This document shows positions 43,527 through 55,611 of a stretch of 64,000 nucleotides of DNA, piece after piece. The notes below the pieces were generated by a model. That model was not told where the DNA came from and ran no database searches. It saw only the letters and a list, made by a program, of their open reading frames with translations. A program made the position numbers and the translations under genes. The DNA is taken from contig CM055067.1 of the NCBI GenBank assembly GCA_029204045.2, positions 31,224,041 to 31,288,040 on the forward strand, in the 5' to 3' direction. The DNA is from Tillandsia leiboldiana (lineage: Eukaryota; Streptophyta; Magnoliopsida; Poales; Bromeliaceae). The number at the start of each line of letters is the position of its first letter. Within the stretch, counting starts at the first letter, position 1.

Positions 43527-46298
43527 TGTCACGCCCCGGGGTCGAAACTGCGACCCGGGCTCGCCAACAGATCCGCCATTTGTACGGAAACTGCCGTACA
43601 GACGAAGCGTCTACCCTGCAAGTCAGATCTATAGCTATAATGTATCAGAGCTGAAAGAAAACCAAATAGCTACAGAAATACACTGAACATCTGATATAAT
43701 AAAAATCTCAATACAAAGTCTCTCAGCTACAAAAGTACAAGAATCCTCACTGATCTCTCAGAATGTCCAGTACAAAAGTGGAGTCATAAAAATACCCAAG
43801 GTACATCTACCTCTGACTCTCAGTGCTGGTAAGGAACTAAATGGCCACGTCCTCACCTCGATCAGCTGTCTCCGCGCGAGCTAAGCCGGAACAGCAGCCT
43901 CAGGAAACCTGTCACCGCAGCGGGTGTGAGAACTACTGCAAAGGTAGTTCCCAGTGGGTACCGTCTCAATATCCACGGTATGCCCACTAAGTCTACTGGA
44001 GGCACAACAGATAGGTATGCAGATAGATAGATAGATAAAAGCTGAAAGCAGGAAAGGAACTACAACTAGCATATACCACATCATGCTCAAGAAAACTCAA
44101 CTCTGATCCTGCTATGCATACACCCTCACTACTAACATGCCTCAAGTATCATGCTCAAAGGAAAAACTCATCTAGGAACATGCTATGAAACTCACTCAAA
44201 CATATCACCCAATCCCAATGACTGTCCCTCTTTGGACCAGTCAAACAAGCCTGCGCTCATCTACTGCCGCGCATCCCGTAGGAACGGACTTACGTAGGCA
44301 TCCACTGCCGCACATCCCGGAGGAACGGACTTACGTAGGCATCCACTGCCGCACATCCCGGAGGAACGGACTTACGTAGGGTATCCCTCTAGGACCATCT
44401 CAGTAATCACATCGCAGCCTCGTCAGGCTCGGTATCATCATCGCACCCGGGGCGTAGCTCGAGGGGAGCGACCCCACCGAACTCAAGTATCTCAAGTATC
44501 TCAAGTATCTCATAACTGGCATAAAAAGCCAGGCTCAGCAGGCTATAATCCACGATCAAACAGATCGGATCTCAATGCTCAACTAGCATACTCAGTCGTA
44601 GAAAGACTCCACGACTCGAACAGGAAAGCCCAACACTCTCACAGCTATGTCGGAGAACCCTCAACGACTCAATCTGATAATGCACGCCCCGTGGCTGAGT
44701 CGGGAAACCTCCACGACTCGATCTGCCAGAGCCCCCAAAACTCTCAAGGCTAAGTGGGAGAACCATCTCCACCACTAAATCAGAACACGACCCATGATCT
44801 AGAGTAACCCAATCAGGGAATACATCCTCAATACCCCGCGAACTCAAGTATCTCAAAACTCTCTCATGACACTAGAAAGTCATCTCATAATGCTCTAAAA
44901 ATCCACTCGGCCCTCTGGCACGAGAACACATGCATCCTGAACCTACTCAACCCCTCGGGAAGATCTCAATATTTTAAAACTCTTTTCAAAACCCAGTTTT
45001 CATTAAAACAGGTCCGACGATTTTTAAAACGGTTCAGATGCCAATATAAAGCCAACTAAACAAGCAGTCTAGTGTCAAATCACTTCTAGATCATGCTAAA
45101 AATATCTGGGGCTTGCAATTGTATTCCTACAATTTTCTAGGCAACTATCAGATTTACCAGCTATGCAAATAATTAAGCTAAACATGATCAACATGCATTC
45201 AATAGCTTTAAAGGGCATTCCATACATCTTGAAGAAATTCCAACCCACCTCAAATGCTTTCCGAAGGCCGCGCCGAAATCGGTGAAGAAACGGGCGAAAA
45301 ACTGATGAAACTGCACCGTGCCTCCCACGCGCGCGCGCGCCGTCGCGCGTCGGAAAAATCCACGGAGCTCCGATCAATCCTCTATCACACTCCCAAATGT
45401 CCCAGCATGCCTCTGCTCAGCTCAAAAGGGTTCCTCACACGCGCGCATGAAGCAGACAAAACCTCGGATTTGCGCAGTAACCTCCCTGCTTGCACCCGAG
45501 AGCACAGGGAGAGAGGGAGAGAAAGGATGGAAATTAAGCTCAATTCTCAATCAATTCCATCAATAAAACCCAAGAGGAGAAATAACGAATCCAAATCCAC
45601 AATCTCCAACAATTAATTTACCTCAATTTGCCCTCGCGCGCGCACGTTGACCCGGTCAACTCTCACAAGCAGCTCCGATGGACACCCTGCTTCATCTCCT
45701 TCTACTTCCCCTTCTTCTTCTTCTCTGGCAGCAAGAAAGGAAGAGGATGGATGAGAGATGGGAGATGGGTGAGGGAGCTGGTGTTCAGGGGTATATAACA
45801 TGACGGGAGTGGTTGGAAGCCCATACCTCAACACTGTGCACCAATCCGAGCTAATTCTGGGCATTCCCCGAGTCTGTGTACCGGTACCAGCATGTGGCTA
45901 CCGGTACACCCACCTTGGTTCCGGAACTAGGTAGCTTGTTCCGGAACCAAGCCACCCAAAAACCAAAACAGCAGCCTGAAGCTTCCAACCTCGCGCCGAC
46001 AACTCACTTTCTCGCCTCGGGTCTCCCGCATCACCCCGAAACCAACCGAACACCTCTGTAAAATCATAATACACATGTCCCAAGGGATCAACTCACATCA
46101 AACCCATCCATGAAACCAATGCTCGACCCGCAAGCTCTCAATCCGACGCCAACTCACTTTTCTACAAAAAAGCTTCCGCGTAGCTCCGGGACCACCCGAA
46201 CCTCTCTGTAAATACAAACAGAAACTGCTAAAGGTATTTTCACAATACCAGGCTGCCACGTGGAGTCGGCACACTGCCCGAAGCTCCGGTACTCTACA
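43527..46298 (-). mobile_element. B2 element 5' LTR (sense)
   Basis: Same as 37120-39850 apart from scattered single-base changes and one extra 41-bp unit (three copies at about 44260-44380). Confidence 0.95.
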
Positions 46299-46303
46299 CT
46301 ACG

Positions 46304-48622
46304 CCATCACTCTCTCAGTGTATCTCAAATCTCAGCGACTGCCCCACAGGGTCCAGTCGAGTCAAGCCTGCGCCCCCTGGTGTATCAACCAGGGTGTCCA
46401 AACGGACAAACTCGATATCTCACACAGTGACCCCATGGTAGCACGGCCAGGGGTATCAAGCGACCACTAGTATATGAACTAGGCGCATCATCGCAGCCTC
46501 GTCAGGCTCGGTATCATTATCGCAGCCTCATCAGGCTCGGAATCATCAACGCACCCGGGGCGTGGTTCGAGGGGTGCGACCCCACCGAACTCAAGTATCT
46601 CATCAGTATCACTATCTCACAAGTGGCTCCTGCAGTCTATAGTCCTCGATCAAACAGATCGGTATCACGATGCTCAAAGCACAACTCAGTCGGAGAACCC
46701 TCCACGACTCAATCTCACAACACTGGCCCACTCAACGAAAGTACTACACAGCTGGGACCACCGTCTCTCCCAACGGTTCCCACAACACAACTCCACTGAA
46801 CTCAACACACAACTCACGGCTGGAGATGCTCCACAGCCAGCTCTACGAAGGGTCCGAAACCCCGGGAGACTAACATCTACGTCCCCAAGAGAGAAAGCAG
46901 CCCTTAGAACCCAGATCACTCGAATCCGCTCGGGTGGATAAGTTTATAAGAAACCATGTCATTTATTTCAGAAAACCATTCGATCTGAGAGAAATCCATC
47001 TTTTTAATGATTTTTAGTCTCTTTTAGGAAAACCCTTTGAAATCAAGTTTTATGCCCAAGCCTCGAAGAGCTGATGCCTTCGTCCCAACAGACGAGAACA
47101 GACTCAGACAACCTTGCGAGGCTTGGGAGAAACATTGCTGACTAAAATCCTGTATTCATCCAAAAAGGTTCTGGGTTCAAGGTCCTGCTAACACACGTGC
47201 ACCACGATCCCAACCTGGTGGTGACGAGAAGAACAGCGGAAAAGAAAACCCCCGGGACCACCGTTTATCTGAAACGGCTCCCCAAAACACTAACACTGGC
47301 CTAACCCAGCCACCAGACCCCACTCGGCCCCCCCCCGGGCCCGAGTGCAACACCCGTCCCACAACACTCTGACCACTCAGCCCACTACCCGGGCGAGGAA
47401 ACTCAAAGTCCCGAAGGATATGAAAAGTGCGGGATGTCTAAAGCATAAAGGAACCTAGCTCAAATCAAGGTTCTCCAATAGGTCTGGTCAAACATATGCA
47501 CATATGATGGGGGTGCTAGTTAAGTTCCAAGAAAACACTTAAACTAGCATGCAATCCTATCACAATAGAATTAGAAGGAAGTTCGTAGATTTGGAGAGAA
47601 AACCAACCCACCTCAGAAAGCCACCAATTGCTCGTCGACACTTGCAATTGGCTCAGCGGGCTTACCTGGCCTCCAAGGGGTCCGCACGCAACACGAAGCC
47701 CGATGCCAGAATCCGCACGCGAATCGGAGCACGCGGCGACCAACCACACGACCGCGCGCTCCGCGAAAGCTAAAACCGCACCGCAAGCTGCCAGAAGCGA
47801 AGAAATCGCAAAATCAATCAAAACGGTCAAAACCAGGCATCCGTCGGCGAAAAACAGCCTCCGTCAGCGAAAACCAGCGCCCGACGGCGAAAACCAGCAC
47901 GCGGCGGCGAAAAACAGCTCCGTCGGCGAAACCAGCGCCCCACGGCGAAAAACAGCACGCGGCGGCGAAAAACAGCTCCGTCGGTGAAAACCAGCGCCCG
48001 ACGGTGAAAAACAGCACGCGGCGGCGAAAAACAGCTCCGTCGGCGAAAACCAGCGCCCGACGGTGAAAAACAGCACGCGGCGGCGAAAAACAGCTCCGTC
48101 GGCGAAAACCAGCGCCCGACGGCGAAAAACAGCACGCGGCGGCGAAAAACAGCTCCGTCGGCGAAAACCAGCGCCCGACGGCGAAAAACCGCTCAAAAAT
48201 CAGCTTGCGAAAATCCAGCGAAAACCGCTCGCGAAAAACTGCTCAAAATCTGCTTGACGGCGAAAAAGCAGCAGCCGACGGCGAAAAACTGCGCCCGACG
48301 GCGAAAACAGCGGCCGACGGCGACCCACGGGCTCCGACGGCGAAAACACGGCATCGGCACGCAAACCGAGGAGTCGCCCGCCGTCCGGGAGCACGCCGAG
48401 CGGCGAAAACCCTAGCCGCGCGACGAGGGAGGCCCGGCGCACGACGCCAAACCAAGCAGCGCCGCGCAGCGACCCGCTGCGCGGTGCCGGAGCGCGCCGC
48501 GCAGCGCCCAGCGGCGCTGCGCGCGGCGCCCTGCGGCGCTGCGCGCGGTCGCGCGGCCCGCAGGCCCGCGCGGGGTCCTGCCGCGCGCGCCTGCGCGCGG
48601 GCCTGCCGCGCGCGCCTGCGCG
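46304..48622 (-). mobile_element. B element, 5' LTR part 2
   Basis: Continues 36440-37119 after the B2 insertion and matches 19872-20912 plus 31654-32950. It holds the intact CCGAG site (47341-47345) where the other LTR has the C element. It stops abruptly inside the CGCGCGG array at about 48622. Confidence 0.9.
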
Positions 48623-49142
48623 CTCACGGGGTCAGCTTTTTCGCCTTAACGTTACCCCGTGCGGCGCTCAAGTGTCGCACACCCGAGCCAGCCTTCCCGA
48701 GTCCCCTTGCCACGGACACGCCCTCGAACTTAAACAATGGGATCAAACTCAAGCATTAACCAAGCATGCTCCTCCACGAGCCTGACTGCCCGGCGCCGCG
48801 CCTTACGTCGAACCCTTTGTCGAACTCCGCGAGTTCCGAACAAACAGCCCCGCCACCGAGGCTGGCCTTCAAGCCGAGTATATTCCGCCTAGCCGGACGA
48901 ACTCTCCTCGAGAGTGCTACTAACCGAATGTCCCTTTGCCTCCAAAGCAAACATCCAGGACAATACAAGTTCTCACAACTTAGTCCACTTGAATGGGCCC
49001 GAGCGAGTTTCCCTTGCGCGTTCCGCTCGTCTGCTTAACCGAGCGACCCGTCCCACGCATCTCGCCCGTCTGCCAGCCCGTTGCCTTGCCAAGGCGCCGC
49101 GCGCCCCGCAATTCCCACGACAGGATCCATAGTCAGGTCGGG
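48623..49142 (-). mobile_element. Unidentified LTR-element fragment, left part
   Basis: Not related to the other families. Continues at 54194 after the inserted solo LTR (TSD TCGGG). There are no long frames with recognisable content. Likely part of a long LTR whose sense start is near 55295. Confidence 0.45.
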
Positions 49143-49984
49143 TGTAAAGTACCGGGGCATTGGATAGCGCGCCGACCACACAGATGACTTGGAGCGGAGA
49201 GTTGCCTTGAGCATGTTGTATCTGAGGTTACAGTTGATGCCGGGTTGATTCGGATCAACGCGGAAGCTCCAGCTCGATTCGGGGTTTTTCCGGGCTTTGT
49301 AGGCCGATTGAGGATGAGATTGGGAATTTCAGACTTCACCGTGGAGCGCCGGAAATTCAGGAACACGTGGAACAGGTGTACTTTCTGATTACAGCGAAGT
49401 TCGGGAGGTTCCGGACTGACGCGGAGGGCCCGGAGGCAAAAAGTGAGTCGGAACTGGCAATTTTGGAGCCGGTAATTGATTTGAGCACCCCGACTCAATG
49501 GACGAGCTTTTTGAAGAGAAAAAGCAGTGGACACGTGTACTTTTGATTTACAGCGAGGTTCGGGAGGTTCCGGACTGACGCAGAGGGCCCGGAGGCAAAA
49601 AGTGAGTCGGAACTGGCAATTTTGGAGCCGGTAATTGATTTGAGCACCCCGACTCAACGGACGAGCTTTTTGAAGAGAAAAAGCTGTGGACACGTGTACT
49701 TTTGATTTACAGCGAGGTTCGGGAGGTTCCGGACTGACGCGGAGGACCCGGAGGCAAAAAGTGAGTTGGAACTGGCAATTTTGGAGCCGGTAAGTGATTT
49801 GAGCACCCCGCCTCAACGGATGAGCTTTTTGGAGAGAAAAAGCTGTGAGCGCGTGTATTTTCGATTTACAGCGGAGTTCGGGAGGTTCCGGGCAGCGGCG
49901 GAGAGCCCGAAGGCAAAAAGTGAGTTGGAGTTGGATTATTGGAATTAATTAATTAGCGGAATTAATTAATAAAGCTTTATGCTT

Positions 49985-49992
49985 TATATAAA
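49985..49992 (+). promoter_or_regulatory. TATA box of B LTR
   Basis: TATATAAA in GCTTTATATAAAGG, conserved in the minus-strand B copies at 33537-33544 and about 55764-55771. It is followed by a GA-rich leader. Confidence 0.65.
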
Positions 49993-50339
49993 GGCCCCAG
50001 CCTCCCTGTAGCAGCAGAGAAAGAAAGGAAAAGAGAAAGAAAGGAAGAAAGAAAGAAAGGAAAGGAAAAGAGAGGAAAAGGAAGAAGAAGAAGAAGAAGA
50101 AATTGGGATGGAGCTTCTTGGATTTTTGGACTCCCCGTTGGTGGCCGAGAGAGCGCCGTGGGCGTGCGGCGTGCGACAACGAGGTAAGTAATTTCTCTTT
50201 TTGAGGTTTTTTTCGGTGTTTTGGAGCTTTGAGGATTTTTAATTGGTGTTTAAAAATCATGAAAAATGTGGATTCTTGGATTTTTGGGATTTTTGGATTT
50301 TATCGGATTTTTGGGTTTTTTTCTGGGTTTTGCCGTCGC

Positions 50340-51970
50340 CGGCGGCCGCGCGCGCGCGCGCAACGGCGCACGCGCGGCGCCAGGGTGCTGCTATTGGCAG
50401 CACCCTGGGGCGGTGCCGCTGGGCGCGGCGCCGCGTGCAGCAAAGTGCTGCACGCGGCGCTGCCTGGCCGCGCGCAGGTGCGCGCGGCAGGGCCGCGCGC
50501 AAGTGCGCGCGGCGCTGCCTGGCCGCGCGCAGGGGCGCGCGGCAGGGCCGCGCGCAGGTGCGCGCGGCACTTCCTGGCCGCGCGCGGGTGCGCGCGGCAC
50601 TTCCTGGCCGCGCGCGGGTGCGCGCGGCAGGGCCGCGCGCGTGCGCGCGGGCCCTCCTGGCCGCGCGCAGGTGCAGGCGGCACCTCCTGGCCGCGCGCAG
50701 GCGCGCGCGGCAGGGCCGCGCGCAGGGGCGCGCGGCAGGGCCGCGCGCGTGCGCGCGGGCCGTCCTGGCCGCGCGCAGGCACGCGCGGCAGGGCCGCGCG
50801 CGGGGGCGCGCGGCAGGGCCGCGCGCGTGCGCGCGGGCCCTCCTGGCCGCGCGCGGGGGCGCGCGGCAGGGCCGCGCGCGTGCGCGCGGGCCCTCCTGGC
50901 CGCGCGCGGGCGCGCGCGGCAGGGCCGCGCGGCAGGGCTGCGCGCGGGCCCGCGCGCAGCGCCGCTGGGCGCCGCGCGCAGCGCCGCTGGGCGCCGCGCG
51001 CAGCGCCGCTGGGCGCCGCGCGCAGCGCCGCTGGGCGCTGCGCGGTGCGCTCCGGCACCGCGCAGCAGGCCGCTGCGCGGCGCCGCTTGGTTGGGCGCCG
51101 TGCGGCGGGCCTCCCTCGTCGCGCGGCTGGTTTTTCGCCGCTCGGCGTGCTCCCGGGACAGCGGTGGCGCCTCGGTTTGCGTGCCGGCGCCGTTGGTTCC
51201 CACTGTCGGCCGCTGTTTTTCGCGGGGGGGTTTTCGCGCAGTTTTTGCGCAGGTTTTCGCGCCGTTTTGCGCAGGTTTTCGCGCAGTTTTTGCGCAGGTT
51301 TTCGCGCCGTTTTGCGCAGGTTTTCGCGCAGTTTTTGCGCAGGTTTTCGCGCCGTTTTGCGCAGGTTTTCGCGCAGTTTTTGCGCAGGTTTTCGCGCCGT
51401 TTCGCGCAGATTTCGCGCAGGTTTTCGTCGTTTTTCGCGAGCAGGTTGCGAGCAGTTTCGCAAGCGGTTTCGCTGTTTTCGCTCGCTGTTTTCGCGCAGG
51501 TTTTCGCCGTTTTTCGCGAGCGGTTTTCGCAGGATTTTCGCAAAGCTGATTTTTGAGCGGTTTTTCGCCGTCGGGCGCTGTTTTTCGCCGACGGAGCTGT
51601 TTTTCGCCGTCGGTCGCTGTTTTTCGCCGACGGAGCTGTTTTTCGCCGCCGCGTGCTGTTTTTCGCCGTCGGGCGCTAGTTTTCGCCGACGGAGCTGTTT
51701 TTCGCCGCCGCGTGCTGTTTTTCGCCGTCGGGCGCTGTTTTTCGCCGACGGAGCTGTTTTTCGCCGCCGCGTGCTGTTTTTCGCCGTCAGGCGCTGTTTT
51801 TTTTCGCCGACGGAGCTGTTTTCGCCGCCGCGTGCTGTTTTTCGCCGTCGGGCGCTGGTTTTCGCTGACGGAGGCTGTTTTCGCCGACGGAAGCTGTTTT
51901 TCGCCGTCGGGCGCTGGTTTTCGCTGACGGAGGCTGTTTTCGCCGACGGAAGCTGTTTTTCGCCGTCGGA
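50340..51970 (+). repeat. Three consecutive GC-rich arrays in B solo LTR
   Basis: CGCGCGGCAGGGCCGCGCGC-type blocks to about 51060; units of about 47 bp with GTTTTCGCGCAGTTTTTGCG at 51230-51420; then 20-bp-scale TTCGCCGTCGG/TTCGCCGACGG units. Open frames of 380-600 codons exist on both strands but are Ala/Arg- or Phe/Arg-rich and overlap each other. Confidence 0.9.
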
Positions 51971-54193
51971 TGCTCGGTTTTGACTGTGTGGATTGATTTT
52001 GCGATTTCTTCACTTCTGGCAGCGTGCGGTGCGGTTTTTGTTCCGCGGGGCGCGCGGTCGTGTGGTTGGTCGCTGCGTGCTCCGTTTCGCGGGCGGATTC
52101 TGGCATCGGGCTTCGTGTTGCGTGCGGACCCCTTGGAGGCCAGGTAAGCCCGCTGAGCCAATTGCAAGTGTCGACGAGCAATTGGTGGCTTTCTGAGGTG
52201 GGTTGGTTTTCTCTCCAAGTCTACGGACTTCCTTCTAATTCTAATGTTTTAGGATTGCATGCTAGTTTAAGTGTTTTCTTGGAACTTAACTAGCACCCCC
52301 GTCATATGTGCATGATTTTGACCAGACCATTTGTGAACCTTAATTTGGGCTAGGTTCCTTATGCTTTAGACATCCCGCACTTTTCTTATCCTTCGGGACT
52401 TAGAGTTTCCTCGCCCGGGTAGTGGGTCGAGTGGTCAGAGTGTTGTGGGACGGGTGTTGCACTCGGGCCCGGGGGGCCGAGTGGGGTCTGGTGGCTGGGT
52501 TAGGCCAGTGTTAGCATTTTGGGGAGCCGTTTCAGATAAACGGTGGTCCCGGGGGGTTTTTCCTTTCCACTGTTCTTCTCGTCACCACCAGGTTGGGGTC
52601 GTGGTGCACGTGTGTTAGCAGGACCTTGAACCCAGAACCTTTTTGGATAAATACATGATTTTAGTCAGCCAATGTTTCTTCCAAGCCTCGCAAGGTTGTC
52701 CGAGTCTGTTCTCGTCCGTTGGGACGAAGGCATCAGCTCTTCGAGGCTTGGGCATAAAACTTGATTTCAAAGGGTTTTCCTAAAAAAGACTAAAAATCAT
52801 TATAAAGATGGCTTTCTCTCAGATCGAATGATTTTCCAAAATAAATGACATGATTTCTTATAAACTTATCCACCCGAGCGGATTCGAGTGATCTGGGTTC
52901 TAAGGGCTGCTTTCTCTCTTGGGGACGTAGTTGTTAGTCTCCCTGGGTTTCGGACCCTTCGTAGATCTGGCCGTGGAGTAGCTCCGGCCGTGAGTTGAGT
53001 GTTGAGTTCAGTGGGGTTGTGTTGTGGGAGCCGTGGGTGAGACGGTGGTCCCAGCCGTGTAGTACCTTCGTTGAGTGGGTCTGTGTTGTGAGATTGAGTC
53101 GTGGAGGGTTCTCCGACTGAGTTTGTGCTTTGAGCATCGAGATACCGATCTGTTTGATCGAGGACCACAGCCTGCAGGAGCCACTTGTGAGACAGTGATA
53201 CTGATGAGATACTTGAGTTCGGTGGGGTCGCACCCCTCGAACCACGCCCCGGGTGCGTTGATGATTCCGAGCCTGATGAGGCTGCGATGATGATACCGAG
53301 CCTGACGAGGCTTCGATGATGCGCCTAGTTCATGTACTAGAGGTCGCTTGATACCCCTGGCCGTGCTACCATGGGGTCACTGTGTGAGATATCGAGTTTG
53401 TCCGTTGGGACACCCTGGTTGATACACCAGGGGGCGCAGGCTTGACTCGACTGGACCCGGGTGGGCAGTCGCCGAGATTTGAGATGTACTGAGGGAGTGA
53501 TGGCGTAGCATGTGTCATAGTAGAGCGTCTTGGGCTTAGTACTTGTGACATATTGTCAGCAGTGAGTGACTGCATTCCATCATCCATAGTCTCTTCTTAT
53601 TGAGCATAGTAGATAGAGGCATGATAGCTGTAGATTCTTTTCCAGCTTATTTATCTTATTATCATTCCTTTCTCTATCTTATGCCTCTGGTAGACTTAGT
53701 GGGCAGACCGTGGTTCTTGGAGACGGTACCCACTGAGAACTACTGTAGGATGTAGTTCTCACACCCTCTGTCGGTGATAGGTTGCTGAGGCTTTCTTCCG
53801 TTCCTGCTGTGCTTGATTGGACGGACCGAGGACAGGGAGTCGCGTGATAGTTCCCTACCAGCATTGTTACTTTAGAGAGAGGTAGATGTACCATCCCGGA
53901 TTGTGGGAGTTGGTTATGTTTCCTGTTTAGTTATCTCCCCTTTGGATTTGTAGATGTTGTATAGGTGCACTTCTTTTTGTATCATCTGATTTTGGGAGAT
54001 AGGCTATGTGTTGTAGCAGCTTGTAGTTGAGAAAAAAATTTATAGTACAGCTTTTTATCCGCTCTGATATCTGTGTAGCTGTAGTTTTGTCTTTTGCAGG
54101 CTTGACGCTTCGTCTGTACGGCAGTTTCCGTACAGATGGCGGATCTGTTAGCGAGCCCGGGTCGCAGTTTCGACCCCGGGGCGTGACATCGGG

Positions 54194-55611
54194 CATGTCC
54201 CGTTCCGCCGGCCACCTAGTTCCGTCATCGCTCCCGATTCGGTCCAAGGTCCGCTTCCCGAATACCCCACACTACTTGTCCCCGCGTGTGTTCCCTTCGC
54301 AAGGGTTTGCCAACCTAGCGACATTCTCCCCGCGTCGCCAACCCCCTGGCACCTCCATTGCACGACCATGCTTGGCCGCCAACACACTCGGCCCAGCATC
54401 CAAGGTTGCTTGACGGATGTCGCTCACAATCGAATCAGCCTCGCTCCGCTTCGCTAGCCATTCGGCACCTCCATTGCCCGGCCATGCCTGGCCGCCAACA
54501 CCCTCGGTCCTCTCCATGGCTCACTTCACGAAAACCAGCATCGATTGTCTCCTCTTACTTCGTGGGCCGCGCCGCACGAATCCCCGCTCGGCACCGCTGC
54601 CTTTGCGAGCCTTGTCCATTACGGCGGACCGACCGTTCCTTCGCCTCGCGAACTTCGTAGGCCTCGCGCCTCACGAATCCCCGCTAGGCACCCACATGCC
54701 TTTGCAAGCCTTGTCCATTGAGGCGGACCAACCTTTCGCAAGACTGTCCCTCATCCGCTCGTTCGCTCCACTACAGAGATCCGAAACGGCATAAGGTAGT
54801 GCAAGCGAACCTAGAGGCAAAACCTCTGGGCCAACCCCGCTCCGTAATGCCGTCGACCTCGTGTCTTTGGCATTACCCCAAGCCCGTGTGCTCAACGACC
54901 ATCAAATCCCGCTCACACGAACTTAGGCTTGGCGACTCCGCTCGCCAAGGGATGGCCTATGTCCTATAGGCCAACGGGGGAGTCGGGGCCACTTCGCAAG
55001 TGTCCAACCCCTCCTCTAAATAACCCACGAGGCATCCACCCCTTTGGCACCCCGGGGGTACAAAGGTGCTCACCGAGGGGTACGTTTTGAAACCCCGCAT
55101 GCGGCACCATTTTCATGGTCATGGCATGGGCCATTGCTAGGGAATTGCCTCCGTTGGTTCGCCCGCGGCTCAACCCTGACGGATTGTCCCAACTTCGCAA
55201 ACCCGTAACTCTGTCAACCCAAATGCCTACCAAATGTCATCCAAAAGTGGCCCCCAAGGATGTCACGGTCGAACCAACATGATCGACACGTGACAGACTC
55301 CCCCACCCAAGTTATCGACACCCTCGTCGATGTCCATCTGTTCTCCAGCTTCGTTGATAGCTGCCAACCACTACTCCAGATCAGAGCCGCCCTCGGCCTT
55401 GGCATCGCATGCCACACTGACCCACCCTGAGCATGTCCGCTACCCAACGTGACGCTTCCGTGCTTCCAGCTTGGTTGATAGCTGCCAACCACTACTCCAG
55501 ATCAGAGCCGCCATCGGCCTTGGCATCGCATGCCACACTGACCCGCCCTTGAGTATGTCCGCTACCCAACGCGTTGCTGAAACTCCTTGGTCCTCACGAC
55601 CAAACCTAGAT
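54194..55611 (-). mobile_element. Unidentified LTR-element fragment, right part
   Basis: On the minus strand 55330-55296 reads GTCGATAACTTGGGTGGGGG then AG, a PPT-like stretch, followed by TGTCACGTGTCGATC, a plausible LTR start at 55295. Upstream in sense (55600-55340) lies the 3' end of an internal region with a 121-bp tandem duplication (first copy from 55345, second from 55466). The family is not recognised; a different gypsy lineage is likely. Ends near 55611, where B LTR sequence resumes. Confidence 0.5.

Larger units (their letters stand above)
37120..46298 (-). mobile_element. Complete family-B2 element
   Basis: 9179 bp with TSD CTACG at 37115-37119 and 46299-46303. In sense the LTR starts TGTAGAGTACCGGAGC and ends GGGGCGTGACA. 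On the plus strand the left LTR is 37120-39850 (2731 bp) and the right LTR 43527-46298 (2772 bp); the 41-bp difference equals one extra tandem unit at about 44320-44380. Internal region 39851-43526 keeps gag, RT, integrase and chromodomain traces in the correct order, all decayed, so it is non-autonomous now. The unoccupied site is at 19867-19871. Confidence 0.95.
49143..54188 (+). mobile_element. Family-B solo LTR
   Basis: 5046 bp, TGTAAAGTACCGGGGC to GGGGCGTGACA, with TSD TCGGG at 49138-49142 and 54189-54193. In order: three imperfect copies of a segment of roughly 180 bp containing GAGCCGGTAATTGATTTGAG (49380-49830), TATA box (49985-49992), GA-rich leader, CGCGCGG array (50340-51130), TTTTCGCGCAG array (51230-51540), TTCGCCGACGG array (51560-51970), inverted repeat (52158-52185), hairpins (52522-52550 and 53026-53052) and U5 module (54095-54188). 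Confidence 0.95.

Noticed and set aside
50229..52181. Open frames of 380-596 codons on both strands
   Set aside because: They fall in the three GC-rich arrays of the B solo LTR, overlap in both strands and read as simple Ala/Arg or Phe/Arg repeats.
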